A DNA stretch of 5,054 bases from Acidobacteriaceae bacterium (GTDB taxonomy: Bacteria > Acidobacteriota > Terriglobia > Terriglobales > Acidobacteriaceae). Position numbers and translations under genes: made by a program. Below are positions 1 through 5,054 of this stretch, piece by piece (position 1 is the first letter of the stretch; every line of letters starts with the position of its first letter). The stretch lies in the NCBI GenBank assembly GCA_003162255.1, contig PMMJ01000208.1, forward strand, positions 1,988 through 7,041. The letters run 5' to 3'. Under the pieces are notes generated by a model. That model ran no database searches. It saw nothing but the letters and a program-made list of their open reading frames with translations, and had not been told where the DNA came from.

Positions 1-1401
1 GGCATCGGCGGCATCGGCATGAGCGGGATTGCCGAGGTGTTGCTGAATCTTGGTTACCGGATTTCGGGTTCCGACTTGAAGAATTCAGCGGTCACCCAGC
101 GGCTTGCCGCTTTGGGCGCGTCCATTTTCGAGGGCCACGCTGCCGCCAACATCGCGGGTGCGGACGTTGTCGTCACCAGTTCCGCGATCTCCGTCGATAA
201 CCCCGAAGTCCACGAAGCTCGGCGGTTACATGTTCCGGTGATTCAGCGCGCGGAGATGCTGGCCGAGCTGATGCGGCTGAAGTACGGCATCGCGATTGCC
301 GGGATGCACGGGAAGACCACCACGACTTCGATGGTCGCGGCGGTGCTGGCGGCTGGCGGGCTCGATCCCACGGTCGTCGTCGGAGGGCGCGTGGACGCGA
401 TGGGCTCGAACGCGCGCCTCGGCAAGTCGCAATATTTGGTGGCCGAAGCGGACGAAAGCGACCGGTCGTTTCTGAAGCTCTCGCCGATTCTCTCTGTGGT
501 CACGAACATCGACCGCGAGCACATGGATTGCTACCGCGACATGCGCGACGTCCGCCGGACGTTTCTCGAGTTTATGGAGCGCGTGCCGTTTTACGGTGTG
601 GTCGTCGGCTGCAATGACGATGTAGTGTTGCGGCGCTTGCTCCCGCGAGTGCATCGCCGCGTGACGACGTATGGAACGAGCCGAGGGTCGGATTTCCTGA
701 TCCGCATGGGGTCGTCGCCGGTGGGATCGCCGCGGCTAGAGTCGGCGCTGGCTGCCGGAGAGCACGGACCGCTTGTCCGCTTCCAAGTTGCTTACAAAGA
801 GAAAGATCTCGGCGAGTTTACGCTGCATGTGCCGGGCGCGCACAACGTGCTGAACGCTACGGCGGCCATTGCAGTGGGCACCGCGCTCGACATTCCGGCG
901 GATCAGATCCGTTCGGGACTGGACGGTTTTCGCGGTGTGGACCGGCGCTTCCAGCTCAAAGGGAGGGCGGCGGGCGTCAGCGTGATCGACGATTACGGGC
1001 ATCACCCGACGGAAATCCGGGCCACGCTGGCAGCCGCTCGGCATTGCGGATTTCGGCGCGTGCATGTGATCTTCCAGCCACACCGCTTCACCCGCACTCG
1101 CGACCTGATGGATGAGTTCGCGACTGCTTTTGCGGACGCCGATACGCTCTGCTTGCTCGACATTTATCCGGCCAGCGAGAAGCCGATTGAAGGTATCACG
1201 GCGGAGGCGCTCGCCGGACGCATTGCCGGGGCAGGGAAGCGGAACGTCGCGTACGCTCGCTCTTTTGCGGACGCGGTTGCCACGGTTGGCGCGCTCGCCC
1301 AACCGGGCGATATGGTGCTGACGCTGGGCGCGGGGAGTGTTTCGCAGCTTGGAGCTATGCTTCTGGAGAAGCTGGGAACCGAGCGCCCGAGCCAGTCGTA
1401 G
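1..1401 (+). CDS. murC: UDP-N-acetylmuramate--L-alanine ligase MurC, 5' end outside the window
   Basis: Cytoplasmic ATP-dependent ligase that joins L-alanine to UDP-N-acetylmuramic acid, the first step of the peptidoglycan stem peptide. The frame is open from base 1 and reads GIGGIGMSGIAEVL, the N-terminal nucleotide-binding glycine loop of MurC. The ATG at 19 is therefore internal, and roughly 11-12 residues are missing upstream. Counting from base 1 (466 residues seen), the Rossmann-like domain 1 carries SGSDL and TSSAIS. The ATP P-loop GMHGKTTTT is at about 101-109, where many MurCs have GTHGKTTTT. EADESD is at 149-154 and TNIDREHMD at 168-176, with the metal and substrate ligands of the Mur central domain. 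The C-terminal domain has DDYGHHPTE at 330-338, FQPHRFTRTRDL from 358, and LGAGS near 442. Total length fits the family. It is probably co-directional with the upstream mur genes. No convincing hairpin plus T-run follows the stop at 1399-1401. Confidence 0.97.
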   Translation, partial: GIGGIGMSGIAEVLLNLGYRISGSDLKNSAVTQRLAALGASIFEGHAAANIAGADVVVTSSAISVDNPEVHEARRLHVPVIQRAEMLAELMRLKYGIAIAGMHGKTTTTSMVAAVLAAGGLDPTVVVGGRVDAMGSNARLGKSQYLVAEADESDRSFLKLSPILSVVTNIDREHMDCYRDMRDVRRTFLEFMERVPFYGVVVGCNDDVVLRRLLPRVHRRVTTYGTSRGSDFLIRMGSSPVGSPRLESALAAGEHGPLVRFQVAYKEKDLGEFTLHVPGAHNVLNATAAIAVGTALDIPADQIRSGLDGFRGVDRRFQLKGRAAGVSVIDDYGHHPTEIRATLAAARHCGFRRVHVIFQPHRFTRTRDLMDEFATAFADADTLCLLDIYPASEKPIEGITAEALAGRIAGAGKRNVAYARSFADAVATVGALAQPGDMVLTLGAGSVSQLGAMLLEKLGTERPSQS

Positions 1402-1452
1402 CATCTCTGTGGCACGCTTGTTTGACTGCTCTCGAGCGTACGGCTGCCAGCT

Positions 1453-1782
1453 TCACTGAACGCCAGTTTCACTCAATGCTGATCGTTGTTCGGCTCCCAA
1501 TTGTGCTCTGTCTCCCAACGATGTTCTTTCCCATTCCACCACCGATGATTCTCGTTTCCAACAACGCTCCCGTTCGGCATTCAAATCCCGCCGCCGGTTG
1601 TCCGCTTCGTGGCTGTGCTCGCTCTTGTCACGGATAGCCTTGTCCAGTCTGGCTTCGGCCTTTTCGATTGCATGTTGGCACCTATCTCTGTCATCGGCTC
1701 GGACGCCCGGCGCTACCACAAATAGCGAAAGCGCCCCCGCCACCACGGCTGCCACTGCTGTCTTTCCAAATAGTCGATTCAA
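1453..1782 (-). CDS. Small secreted charged helical protein of unknown function, apparently frameshifted in its last third
   Basis: I do not know its function. As written it has 109 residues from a TTG start at 1782. Residues 1-29 look like a signal peptide: MNRLFGK, then the hydrophobic stretch TAVAAVVAGALSLFVVA, then PGVRA before DD. The mature part (30-75) is a charged, probably helical stretch with DRCQHAIEKAEARLDKAIRD and later RRRDLNAERERCW; the two Cys could pair outside the cytoplasm. After CW at 1558 the current frame becomes nondescript (KRESSVVEWERT...) and ends at 1453. Dropping one base from TTT at 1555-1557 gives NENHRWWNGKEHRW, then ETEHNWEPNNDQH and a TGA at 1473-1475. That 102-residue product has the Trp/His/Asn-rich ending I associate with small acidobacterial secreted proteins of this kind. 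A purine-rich RBS lies 5 bases upstream of the start. It is convergent with murC and divergent from ftsQ, so it is not part of the dcw operon. It is either a recent pseudogene or an assembly error. Confidence 0.72.
   Translation of the reverse strand: MNRLFGKTAVAAVVAGALSLFVVAPGVRADDRDRCQHAIEKAEARLDKAIRDKSEHSHEADNRRRDLNAERERCWKRESSVVEWERTSLGDRAQLGAEQRSALSETGVQ
1555..1557 (-). other. Probable single-base frameshift site in the small secreted gene
   Basis: The - strand reads TGT TGG AAA CGA GAA through this point. With one A fewer it reads TGT TGG AAC GAG AAT CAT CGG TGG TGG, which translates as CWNENHRWW. The restored frame stays open for 27 codons, is rich in Trp, His and Asn in the same style as the preceding residues, and stops at 1473. 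The frame as given yields a tail with no recognisable character. A three-base homopolymer is a modest target for indel error, so a real mutation is also possible. Confidence 0.65.
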
Positions 1783-1784
1783 AA

Positions 1785-1797
1785 CTTCCTTCTCTCC
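1785..1797 (-). promoter_or_regulatory. Ribosome binding site supporting a TTG start for the small secreted gene
   Basis: On the - strand the sequence is GGAGAGAAGGAAG, followed by TT and then the TTG start at 1782. The AAGG core sits 5 bases before the start codon. No in-frame ATG lies nearby, and the nearest ATG (from AATGGAGAG) is in a frame that stops after six codons. This supports the TTG start, which also gives a well-formed signal peptide. Confidence 0.6.
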
Positions 1798-1825
1798 ATT
1801 TTCGGACAGGCTCTAGACTCGGAAA

Positions 1826-1854
1826 ATTCTACGAAAGCCTGAATGGCGTTTCGA
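1826..1854 (-). promoter_or_regulatory. Candidate sigma-70-type promoter for the small secreted gene
   Basis: On the - strand, TCGAAA (1849-1854, four of six matches to TTGACA) is followed by a 17-base spacer and TAGAAT (1826-1831, five of six matches to TATAAT). The start site would fall near 1819, leaving a leader of about 37 bases that includes the RBS. Position and spacing are right, but the -35 is weak and such matches occur by chance. Confidence 0.35.
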
Positions 1855-2014
1855 TACTGCGCATCCAGTATTTATTGGAAGCTAACGGTGGACGCGTGGA
1901 GCAGCCAAATTCGCTCGCCACCTGCAGCGAACCAACTTGGCACTGTCTCAATTGGCGAAAAGCGGTTATAGTAATTTTGCTCAGCGGTTTTCTGTCGACA
2001 ACTGAATCGAACCA

Positions 2015-3364
2015 GTGGCGCGGAAATTAAGTTCCACCGCGATAGAGGAAGAGTTGTATCCGCTTCCCGGCGTTTCTCAGCGCGAGGCTCCCGAGCATGA
2101 GCCCTTCGACGACGCACGGCTCGTCGATCTGGAAGCGGAGCAGGAATCCCCATTTCTGCGTGGGCAAAAACGCATCTCGGTCCGGCGCGGATCGCTTCCC
2201 AAAAGAACTGCCACCCGGTTGAAGTGGATTGTCCTGGCGCTCGTCGCTTTTGCGATTCTGGGAGCTGCCGCCGCGGGCCTCTACGATTATGGCAAGCACT
2301 CGTGGCGTTTTCGCATCGAGTCCAGCGATCAGATCGAAGTCGCCGGCGCAGAGCACGTCGCGCATGCGCAGATTATGGAAGTGATGGGCGGAGATATTGG
2401 CCGCAACATTTTTTTCGTTCCGCTGGCGCAACGTAAACAGCAGCTGGAGCAGATTCCATGGGTGGAATCGGCGAGCGTAATGCGCTTCGTGCCGAATCGG
2501 CTGCGCATCGAGATTCATGAACGCACGCCGGTGGCGTTTGCCCGGATCGGCTCGCACATCTCGCTGATCGATGCCGGGGGCACGCTGATGGAACTGGCTT
2601 CGGGCGGAAAACGCAAGTATTCGTTTGCGGTGATTGCGGGCATGAATGCTGGCGAGCCGGTTTCCATGCGCGCGGCGCGGATGAAGAACTACAACCAACT
2701 GGTTCGCGAGCTCGATTCCGGGGGCGCCCATTATTCCCAGGAGTTGAGCGAAGTGGATCTCAGCGACCCCGAGGACGTGAAAGTGCTGGCCGCCGATGCG
2801 AACGGCGAAGTGCTGGTGCACCTGGGCTCAGGGAACTACCTGCAACGCTACAAGACCTATGTGACGCACGTGCAGCAGTGGCGGCAGCAGTTCGACAAGC
2901 TGGAATCGGTGGACCTGCGCTACGACGGCCAGATCATCGTGAATCCGGATATCGAGGGGATGGCTCGGCAGCCGGTGTTGACGCCGGCGGCAGCGAAATC
3001 AGCGATGGCGGCGGGGGTGAAAACCGCGGCGATCGTGAACTACGAAAAATATGTAACGCATCCAGCACCGGTGGCTCCTGCGAAAAAGGACGCGAAGCTC
3101 AAGGCCAACGGCGGGGCGAAAGCCGCGGTTCACCATGCTCTGGCTAAACCAGCGCCGGCCAAACCAGCGCCGGTTAAGCAGGCGCCGGTTAAACCGGTCG
3201 CAGTGAATCAAGCCGCGCTGAAGGCGAAGGGAAACGCTGCGCCAGTCGCTGCCACAATGAATGCCGCCGCGTCGCATCCGGTTGCGCCGCCGTCGTCCGG
3301 CGTCGTTACCACGGTCCAGAAGAAGCCGAGTGCTGGAATTCCGAAGGAGACTCCGCAGAACTAG
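2015..3364 (+). CDS. ftsQ: Cell division protein FtsQ with a long Ala/Pro/Lys-rich periplasmic tail
   Basis: Bitopic inner-membrane divisome protein that recruits FtsB/FtsL to the septum. It has 449 residues, against about 276 in E. coli FtsQ. Residues 1-70 are an acidic then basic cytoplasmic part ending in FLRGQKRISVRRGSLPKR. A single membrane segment is at about 71-90 (WIVLALVAFAILGAAAAGLY). The POTRA domain runs from about 99 to 170, with IEVAGAEHV, a helix, NIFFVPLAQRKQQLEQIPWV, and VMRFVPNRLRIEIHERTPVA. The FtsQ beta domain follows to about 310, including LIDAGG, EVDLSDPEDV and VDLRYDGQIIV. Residues from about 315 to the end are Ala/Pro/Lys-rich, probably disordered and periplasmic. The GTG at 2015 is the only start codon after an in-frame TGA at 2003 that keeps the typical VARK-like opening. 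It has no clear RBS. TTG at 2054, preceded by AGAGGAAGAG, is an alternative that would lose 13 residues. ftsA follows after 27 bases. The fold assignment is strong; a role for the tail is unknown. Confidence 0.93.
   Translation: MARKLSSTAIEEELYPLPGVSQREAPEHEPFDDARLVDLEAEQESPFLRGQKRISVRRGSLPKRTATRLKWIVLALVAFAILGAAAAGLYDYGKHSWRFRIESSDQIEVAGAEHVAHAQIMEVMGGDIGRNIFFVPLAQRKQQLEQIPWVESASVMRFVPNRLRIEIHERTPVAFARIGSHISLIDAGGTLMELASGGKRKYSFAVIAGMNAGEPVSMRAARMKNYNQLVRELDSGGAHYSQELSEVDLSDPEDVKVLAADANGEVLVHLGSGNYLQRYKTYVTHVQQWRQQFDKLESVDLRYDGQIIVNPDIEGMARQPVLTPAAAKSAMAAGVKTAAIVNYEKYVTHPAPVAPAKKDAKLKANGGAKAAVHHALAKPAPAKPAPVKQAPVKPVAVNQAALKAKGNAAPVAATMNAAASHPVAPPSSGVVTTVQKKPSAGIPKETPQN
3146..3205 (+). repeat. 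15-bp tandem repeats encoding a KPAPx tail in FtsQ
   Basis: There are three 15-base copies, at 3146-3160, 3161-3175 and 3176-3190. They are close to AAACCAGCGCCGGCC or the same ending in GTT, and a degenerate fourth copy lies at 3191-3205. The encoded units are KPAPA, KPAPV, KQAPV and KPVAV (FtsQ residues 378-397). The near-identity of codons in copies 1 and 2 points to recent duplication by slippage, so copy number may vary among strains. Such Lys/Pro/Ala repeats are typical of extended linkers. Confidence 0.85.
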
Positions 3365-3391
3365 CGATCATCATGATGACGAGCGTTATTT

Positions 3392-4609
3392 ATGCCGAAT
3401 GAGCCCAATTTCATTACCGCCATTGATGTAGGCAGCGCCAAGACTTCTGTGCTGGTGGCTGAACTGAGCGAGAACGGATTGCGTTATCGCGGCCACGGCA
3501 TCAGCGAATCTCGCGGACTGCGCAAGGGCGTGATCACCGAACTGGACAAGGCCGTCGGCAGCATTCAAAAGGCGGTGGAACATGCGGAAGACGTGGCCGG
3601 CATTCCCATCGAGCATGCGCTGATTGGGATTGCGGGCGCGCACATTCGCGGGATGAACAGTCACGGAGGGATTGTTTTTGGTGCGCGGTCGCGCGAGATT
3701 GCCCGGGATGAAATTCGTCAAGCCGTGGACAAGGCGCGCACCGTGCCGCTTCCGGCCGATCGCGAAATTCTTCATTTGCTGCCGCAGGAGTTCATTCTCG
3801 ACGATCAGCCGGGCGTGCAGGATCCGACGGGCATGATGTGCACGCGCCTCGAAGTGCGGGTGCACATTGTGACGGCTTCTTCGAGCGCCACGCAGAATCT
3901 GGTGACCGCGGTAAACCGGGCTGGCGTTCACGTGGATGACACCATTTTCGAGCCCCTGGCTTGTGCGGACTCGGTATTGCGATCGGACGAACGCGAACTT
4001 GGCGTATGCCTCGTCGATCTGGGCGCGGGGTCGTGCGACTTGATCGTTTTTCAGCAGGGTGCGGTTGCGCATACGGCGGTCATTCCCATCGGAGGCGATC
4101 ACTTTACCAGCGATCTTTCGGTCGGCATGTGCACGGGGCTGGCGGACGCGGAGGCGCTCAAGAAAAATTTTGGCAACGCGGTGCCGACGCTTATCCCCGA
4201 AGGCAACGAAGTCGAAGTGCCGTCGGTGGGAGACCGGCCGTCGCGCATGATGTCACAGCGGTTGGCCGGTGAGATTCTGGAGCCGCGCGCCCGCGAACTT
4301 TTCGAGTTGCTGCGCGACAACCTGCGCCATGCCGGCGTTCTGGAGCACTGCATCGCAGGATTTGTGCTGAGCGGCGGAGCGTCGCGGTTGCCGGGGATTC
4401 TTGACGTGGCGGAATCGGTGCTGAGAAAAGCGTCGCGCCTGGCATGGCCAACGCCGATGGCGAAGATGCCATCGTTTCTGGCCGAACCGGAGTTTGCGAC
4501 GGTTTTGGGCATGGCGTATTACGGGCACCGCGCCCGCCTTGCCCGCGGCTTGCAGGAGCCGAGTTTTGGCTCGCGTATGAAAGCGATGTTCGCGAGGAAG
4601 GGCGCGTAA
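3392..4609 (+). CDS. ftsA: Cell division protein FtsA
   Basis: Actin-like ATPase on the cytoplasmic face of the membrane that anchors FtsZ filaments and helps recruit later divisome proteins. It has 405 residues, close to the usual length of about 420. The phosphate-1 loop is ITAIDVGSAKTSVLVAE at 8-24. The FtsA-specific SHS2 (1C) domain lies at about 83-160, with GAHIRGMNSHGG and LPQEFILDD. Phosphate-2 is VDLGAGSCDLIVF at 208-220, followed by IPIGGDHFTSDL. The adenosine motif is GFVLSGGASRLPGI at 323-336. The C-terminus, SFGSRMKAMFARKGA at 391-405, fits the amphipathic membrane-targeting helix. The ATG at 3392 is chosen because it gives the normal short lead to the first beta strand and an in-frame TGA lies upstream at 3377; only a weak GAG-type RBS precedes it. 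It lies 27 bases after ftsQ and is likely in the same transcript. ftsZ, the usual next gene and FtsA's direct partner, does not follow immediately. Confidence 0.97.
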   Translation: MPNEPNFITAIDVGSAKTSVLVAELSENGLRYRGHGISESRGLRKGVITELDKAVGSIQKAVEHAEDVAGIPIEHALIGIAGAHIRGMNSHGGIVFGARSREIARDEIRQAVDKARTVPLPADREILHLLPQEFILDDQPGVQDPTGMMCTRLEVRVHIVTASSSATQNLVTAVNRAGVHVDDTIFEPLACADSVLRSDERELGVCLVDLGAGSCDLIVFQQGAVAHTAVIPIGGDHFTSDLSVGMCTGLADAEALKKNFGNAVPTLIPEGNEVEVPSVGDRPSRMMSQRLAGEILEPRARELFELLRDNLRHAGVLEHCIAGFVLSGGASRLPGILDVAESVLRKASRLAWPTPMAKMPSFLAEPEFATVLGMAYYGHRARLARGLQEPSFGSRMKAMFARKGA

Positions 4610-4635
4610 GAGTTTGTTAGTGGAGGAACGAGCGT

Positions 4636-4657
4636 CTCGCCCGTCCTGCCGGGCGAG
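4636..4657. repeat. GC-rich perfect hairpin after ftsA, possible REP-like repeat or terminator stem
   Basis: CTCGCCCG (4636-4643) and CGGGCGAG (4650-4657) form a perfect 8-bp stem around the 6-base loop TCCTGC. Further outward, GAGCG (4630-4634) can pair with CGCTC (4667-4671), or TGGAG (4621-4625) with CTCCA (4669-4673), so a larger imperfect cruciform is possible. No T-run follows on either strand, so a classical intrinsic terminator is doubtful. The - strand reading of the region includes SPGRTGETLVPP. This resembles the SPGRTGETPVPP-type translations of dispersed intergenic repeats that I recall from several genomes, which suggests a REP-like element. Confidence 0.6.
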
Positions 4658-4670
4658 CAGTCCCGGCGCT

Positions 4671-4686
4671 CCATCGGATCCGATGG
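4671..4686. repeat. Perfect 16-bp palindrome between ftsA and the next gene
   Basis: CCATCGGATCCGATGG is identical to its reverse complement over all 16 bases, with no spacer. It lies 14 bases after the GC-rich hairpin and 33 bases before the next start codon. It could be an operator for a dimeric regulator of the downstream secreted gene, or the end of the same dispersed repeat unit. The sequence does not decide between these. Confidence 0.6.
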
Positions 4687-4710
4687 TTCTGAACGCTCAC
4701 AGTGCAACTT

Positions 4711-4719
4711 GGAGGAGAG
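4711..4719 (+). promoter_or_regulatory. Strong Shine-Dalgarno for the secreted gene at 4720
   Basis: GGAGGAGAG lies directly before the ATG at 4720. This near-perfect anti-16S match is much stronger than those of ftsQ or ftsA. It fixes the start and suggests a well-translated gene. Confidence 0.75.
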
Positions 4720-5054
4720 ATGAATTACGCACCGAGAAAACTTAGTTTCTGGATGCTCGCTTTCTGCCTGATGTTGACGGTTGCCATTTCGCCTGCTTTG
4801 GCGACGGCGCAGGCGAGTTCGAGCGGCGCCGGTTCCAGCGCAACTCCGGCTGCTTCAGCCGCGCCGGCTGCCTCCGGCAACGTGGCTGCGCCCAAGACGA
4901 CGGGCAAGCCGTCCAGTTCGGAGATTGCCGCCGCTAAGGCCAGCGGCAAGGTTTGGGTCAATACCGAGAGCGGCGTCTATCACAAGAACGGCCGCTGGTA
5001 CGGCAAGACGAAGAACGGAAAGTTCATGACCGAAGCCGAAGCGAAGGCTGCCGG
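4720..5054 (+). CDS. Secreted protein with a VWVNTxSGVYH / RWYGKTK domain, 3' end outside the window
   Basis: I know of no function for this protein. The frame is open from the ATG at 4720 to the window edge (111 residues plus two bases). A signal peptide is clear: MNYAPRK, then the hydrophobic stretch LSFWMLAFCLMLTVAI, then a cleavage site after ALA (28) or AQA (31). Residues about 32-73 are a Ser/Ala/Pro/Gly-rich linker. From about 77 comes KVWVNTESGVYHKNGRWYG, then KTKNGKFMTEAEAKAAG. This matches the pattern of a short domain I recall in many exported bacterial proteins, where it usually ends ...EADAxxxGYR. It loosely resembles the small Ada-type zinc-binding fold in which a similar strand precedes a Cys pair, but the Cys often seen after YH is a Lys here, so metal binding is unlikely. 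It starts 110 bases after ftsA, in the position ftsZ normally takes. It may be co-transcribed with ftsA or have its own promoter in the spacer. Confidence 0.8.
   Translation, partial: MNYAPRKLSFWMLAFCLMLTVAISPALATAQASSSGAGSSATPAASAAPAASGNVAAPKTTGKPSSSEIAAAKASGKVWVNTESGVYHKNGRWYGKTKNGKFMTEAEAKAA

Larger units (their letters stand above)
1783..2014. other. Divergent intergenic region between the small secreted gene and ftsQ
   Basis: This stretch of about 230 bases is more AT-rich than the flanking genes. I find no convincing gene in it on either strand; the open frames crossing it have no family features. It holds the - strand promoter candidate described separately and an imperfect 14-base palindrome, CCAGTATTTATTGG, at 1865-1878. 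A + strand -10-like TATAGT at 1967-1972 lacks a good -35 at the usual distance (TTGGCA at 1937-1942 is 24 bases away). If ftsQ and ftsA have a promoter separate from murC it must be here, but I cannot point to it firmly. Confidence 0.45.

Noticed and set aside
736..1404. Long - strand open frame (222 residues) inside murC
   Set aside because: It lies antisense to well-conserved MurC motifs, has an Arg/His-rich composition typical of GC-rich shadow frames, and shows no domain.
1424..1440. Short inverted repeat GCTC-TC-GAGC after murC as a terminator
   Set aside because: Only a 4-bp stem with a 2-base loop and no T-run; not a credible terminator.
1937..1972. TTGGCA ... TATAGT as an ftsQ promoter
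   Set aside because: The spacer is 24 bases, too long for a sigma-70 promoter; mentioned only as a weak -10-like match.
1668..2030. + strand open frame of 120 residues across the small gene and the murC-ftsQ spacer
   Set aside because: It overlaps the signal peptide region of the - strand gene, has no RBS or domain, and ends inside the start of ftsQ.
2027..2821. Long - strand open frame (264 residues) inside ftsQ
   Set aside because: Antisense shadow of the FtsQ frame; rich in Arg, His and Gln with no recognisable motif or RBS.
3386..4102. Long - strand open frame (238 residues) opposite ftsA
   Set aside because: Antisense to the conserved FtsA ATPase motifs; composition is that of a shadow frame.
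4519..4707. - strand open frame of 62 residues covering the ftsA end and spacer
   Set aside because: Its SPGRTGETLVPP stretch looks like a translated intergenic repeat; the rest is antisense to ftsA.

Overview
This window is part of a bacterial division and cell wall (dcw) cluster: the 3' part of murC, then ftsQ and ftsA, all on the + strand. Two small exported proteins of unknown function sit in or next to it. The DNA is GC-rich and codon use favours G/C at third positions. The sequence style (MurC starting ...GIGGIGMSGIAEVL, an FtsQ with a long Ala/Pro/Lys tail, and small secreted proteins of types I associate with soil acidobacteria) suggests an Acidobacteriota genome, perhaps class Terriglobia. 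That placement is recall and inference, not a search result.

Layout. Positions 1-1401 hold murC (UDP-N-acetylmuramate--L-alanine ligase), lacking only about the first dozen residues, which lie upstream. On the - strand, 1453-1782 holds a small secreted, charged, helical protein convergent with murC. Its C-terminal third appears scrambled by a one-base frameshift at 1555-1557. Removing one base restores a Trp/His/Asn-rich tail that ends at 1473. Positions 1783-2014 are a non-coding, divergent intergenic region that must carry any promoter for the small gene and any local promoter for ftsQ. Positions 2015-3364 hold ftsQ, with a GTG start, one membrane segment, a POTRA domain and an unusually long low-complexity periplasmic tail encoded partly by 15-bp tandem repeats. 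Positions 3392-4609 hold ftsA, complete with its C-terminal amphipathic membrane-targeting helix. Positions 4610-4719 are a spacer with a GC-rich hairpin and a perfect 16-bp palindrome, which resembles a dispersed REP-like repeat. From 4720 to beyond the window runs a second secreted protein with a VWVNTxSGVYH...RWYGKTK domain.

How the genes work together. MurC adds the first amino acid (L-Ala) of the peptidoglycan stem peptide in the cytoplasm. FtsQ is the bitopic scaffold that brings FtsB/FtsL to the septum. FtsA is the actin-like ATPase that tethers FtsZ filaments to the membrane. ftsQ and ftsA are separated by 27 bp and are probably co-transcribed. The order departs from the textbook one in two places: there is no murB or ddl between murC and ftsQ (an opposite-strand gene sits there instead), and the gene directly after ftsA is a secreted protein rather than ftsZ. 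I see no clear new defence, mobile or RNA-based system. The interest lies in the cluster interruptions, the frameshifted gene, the FtsQ tail and the repeat-like spacer.
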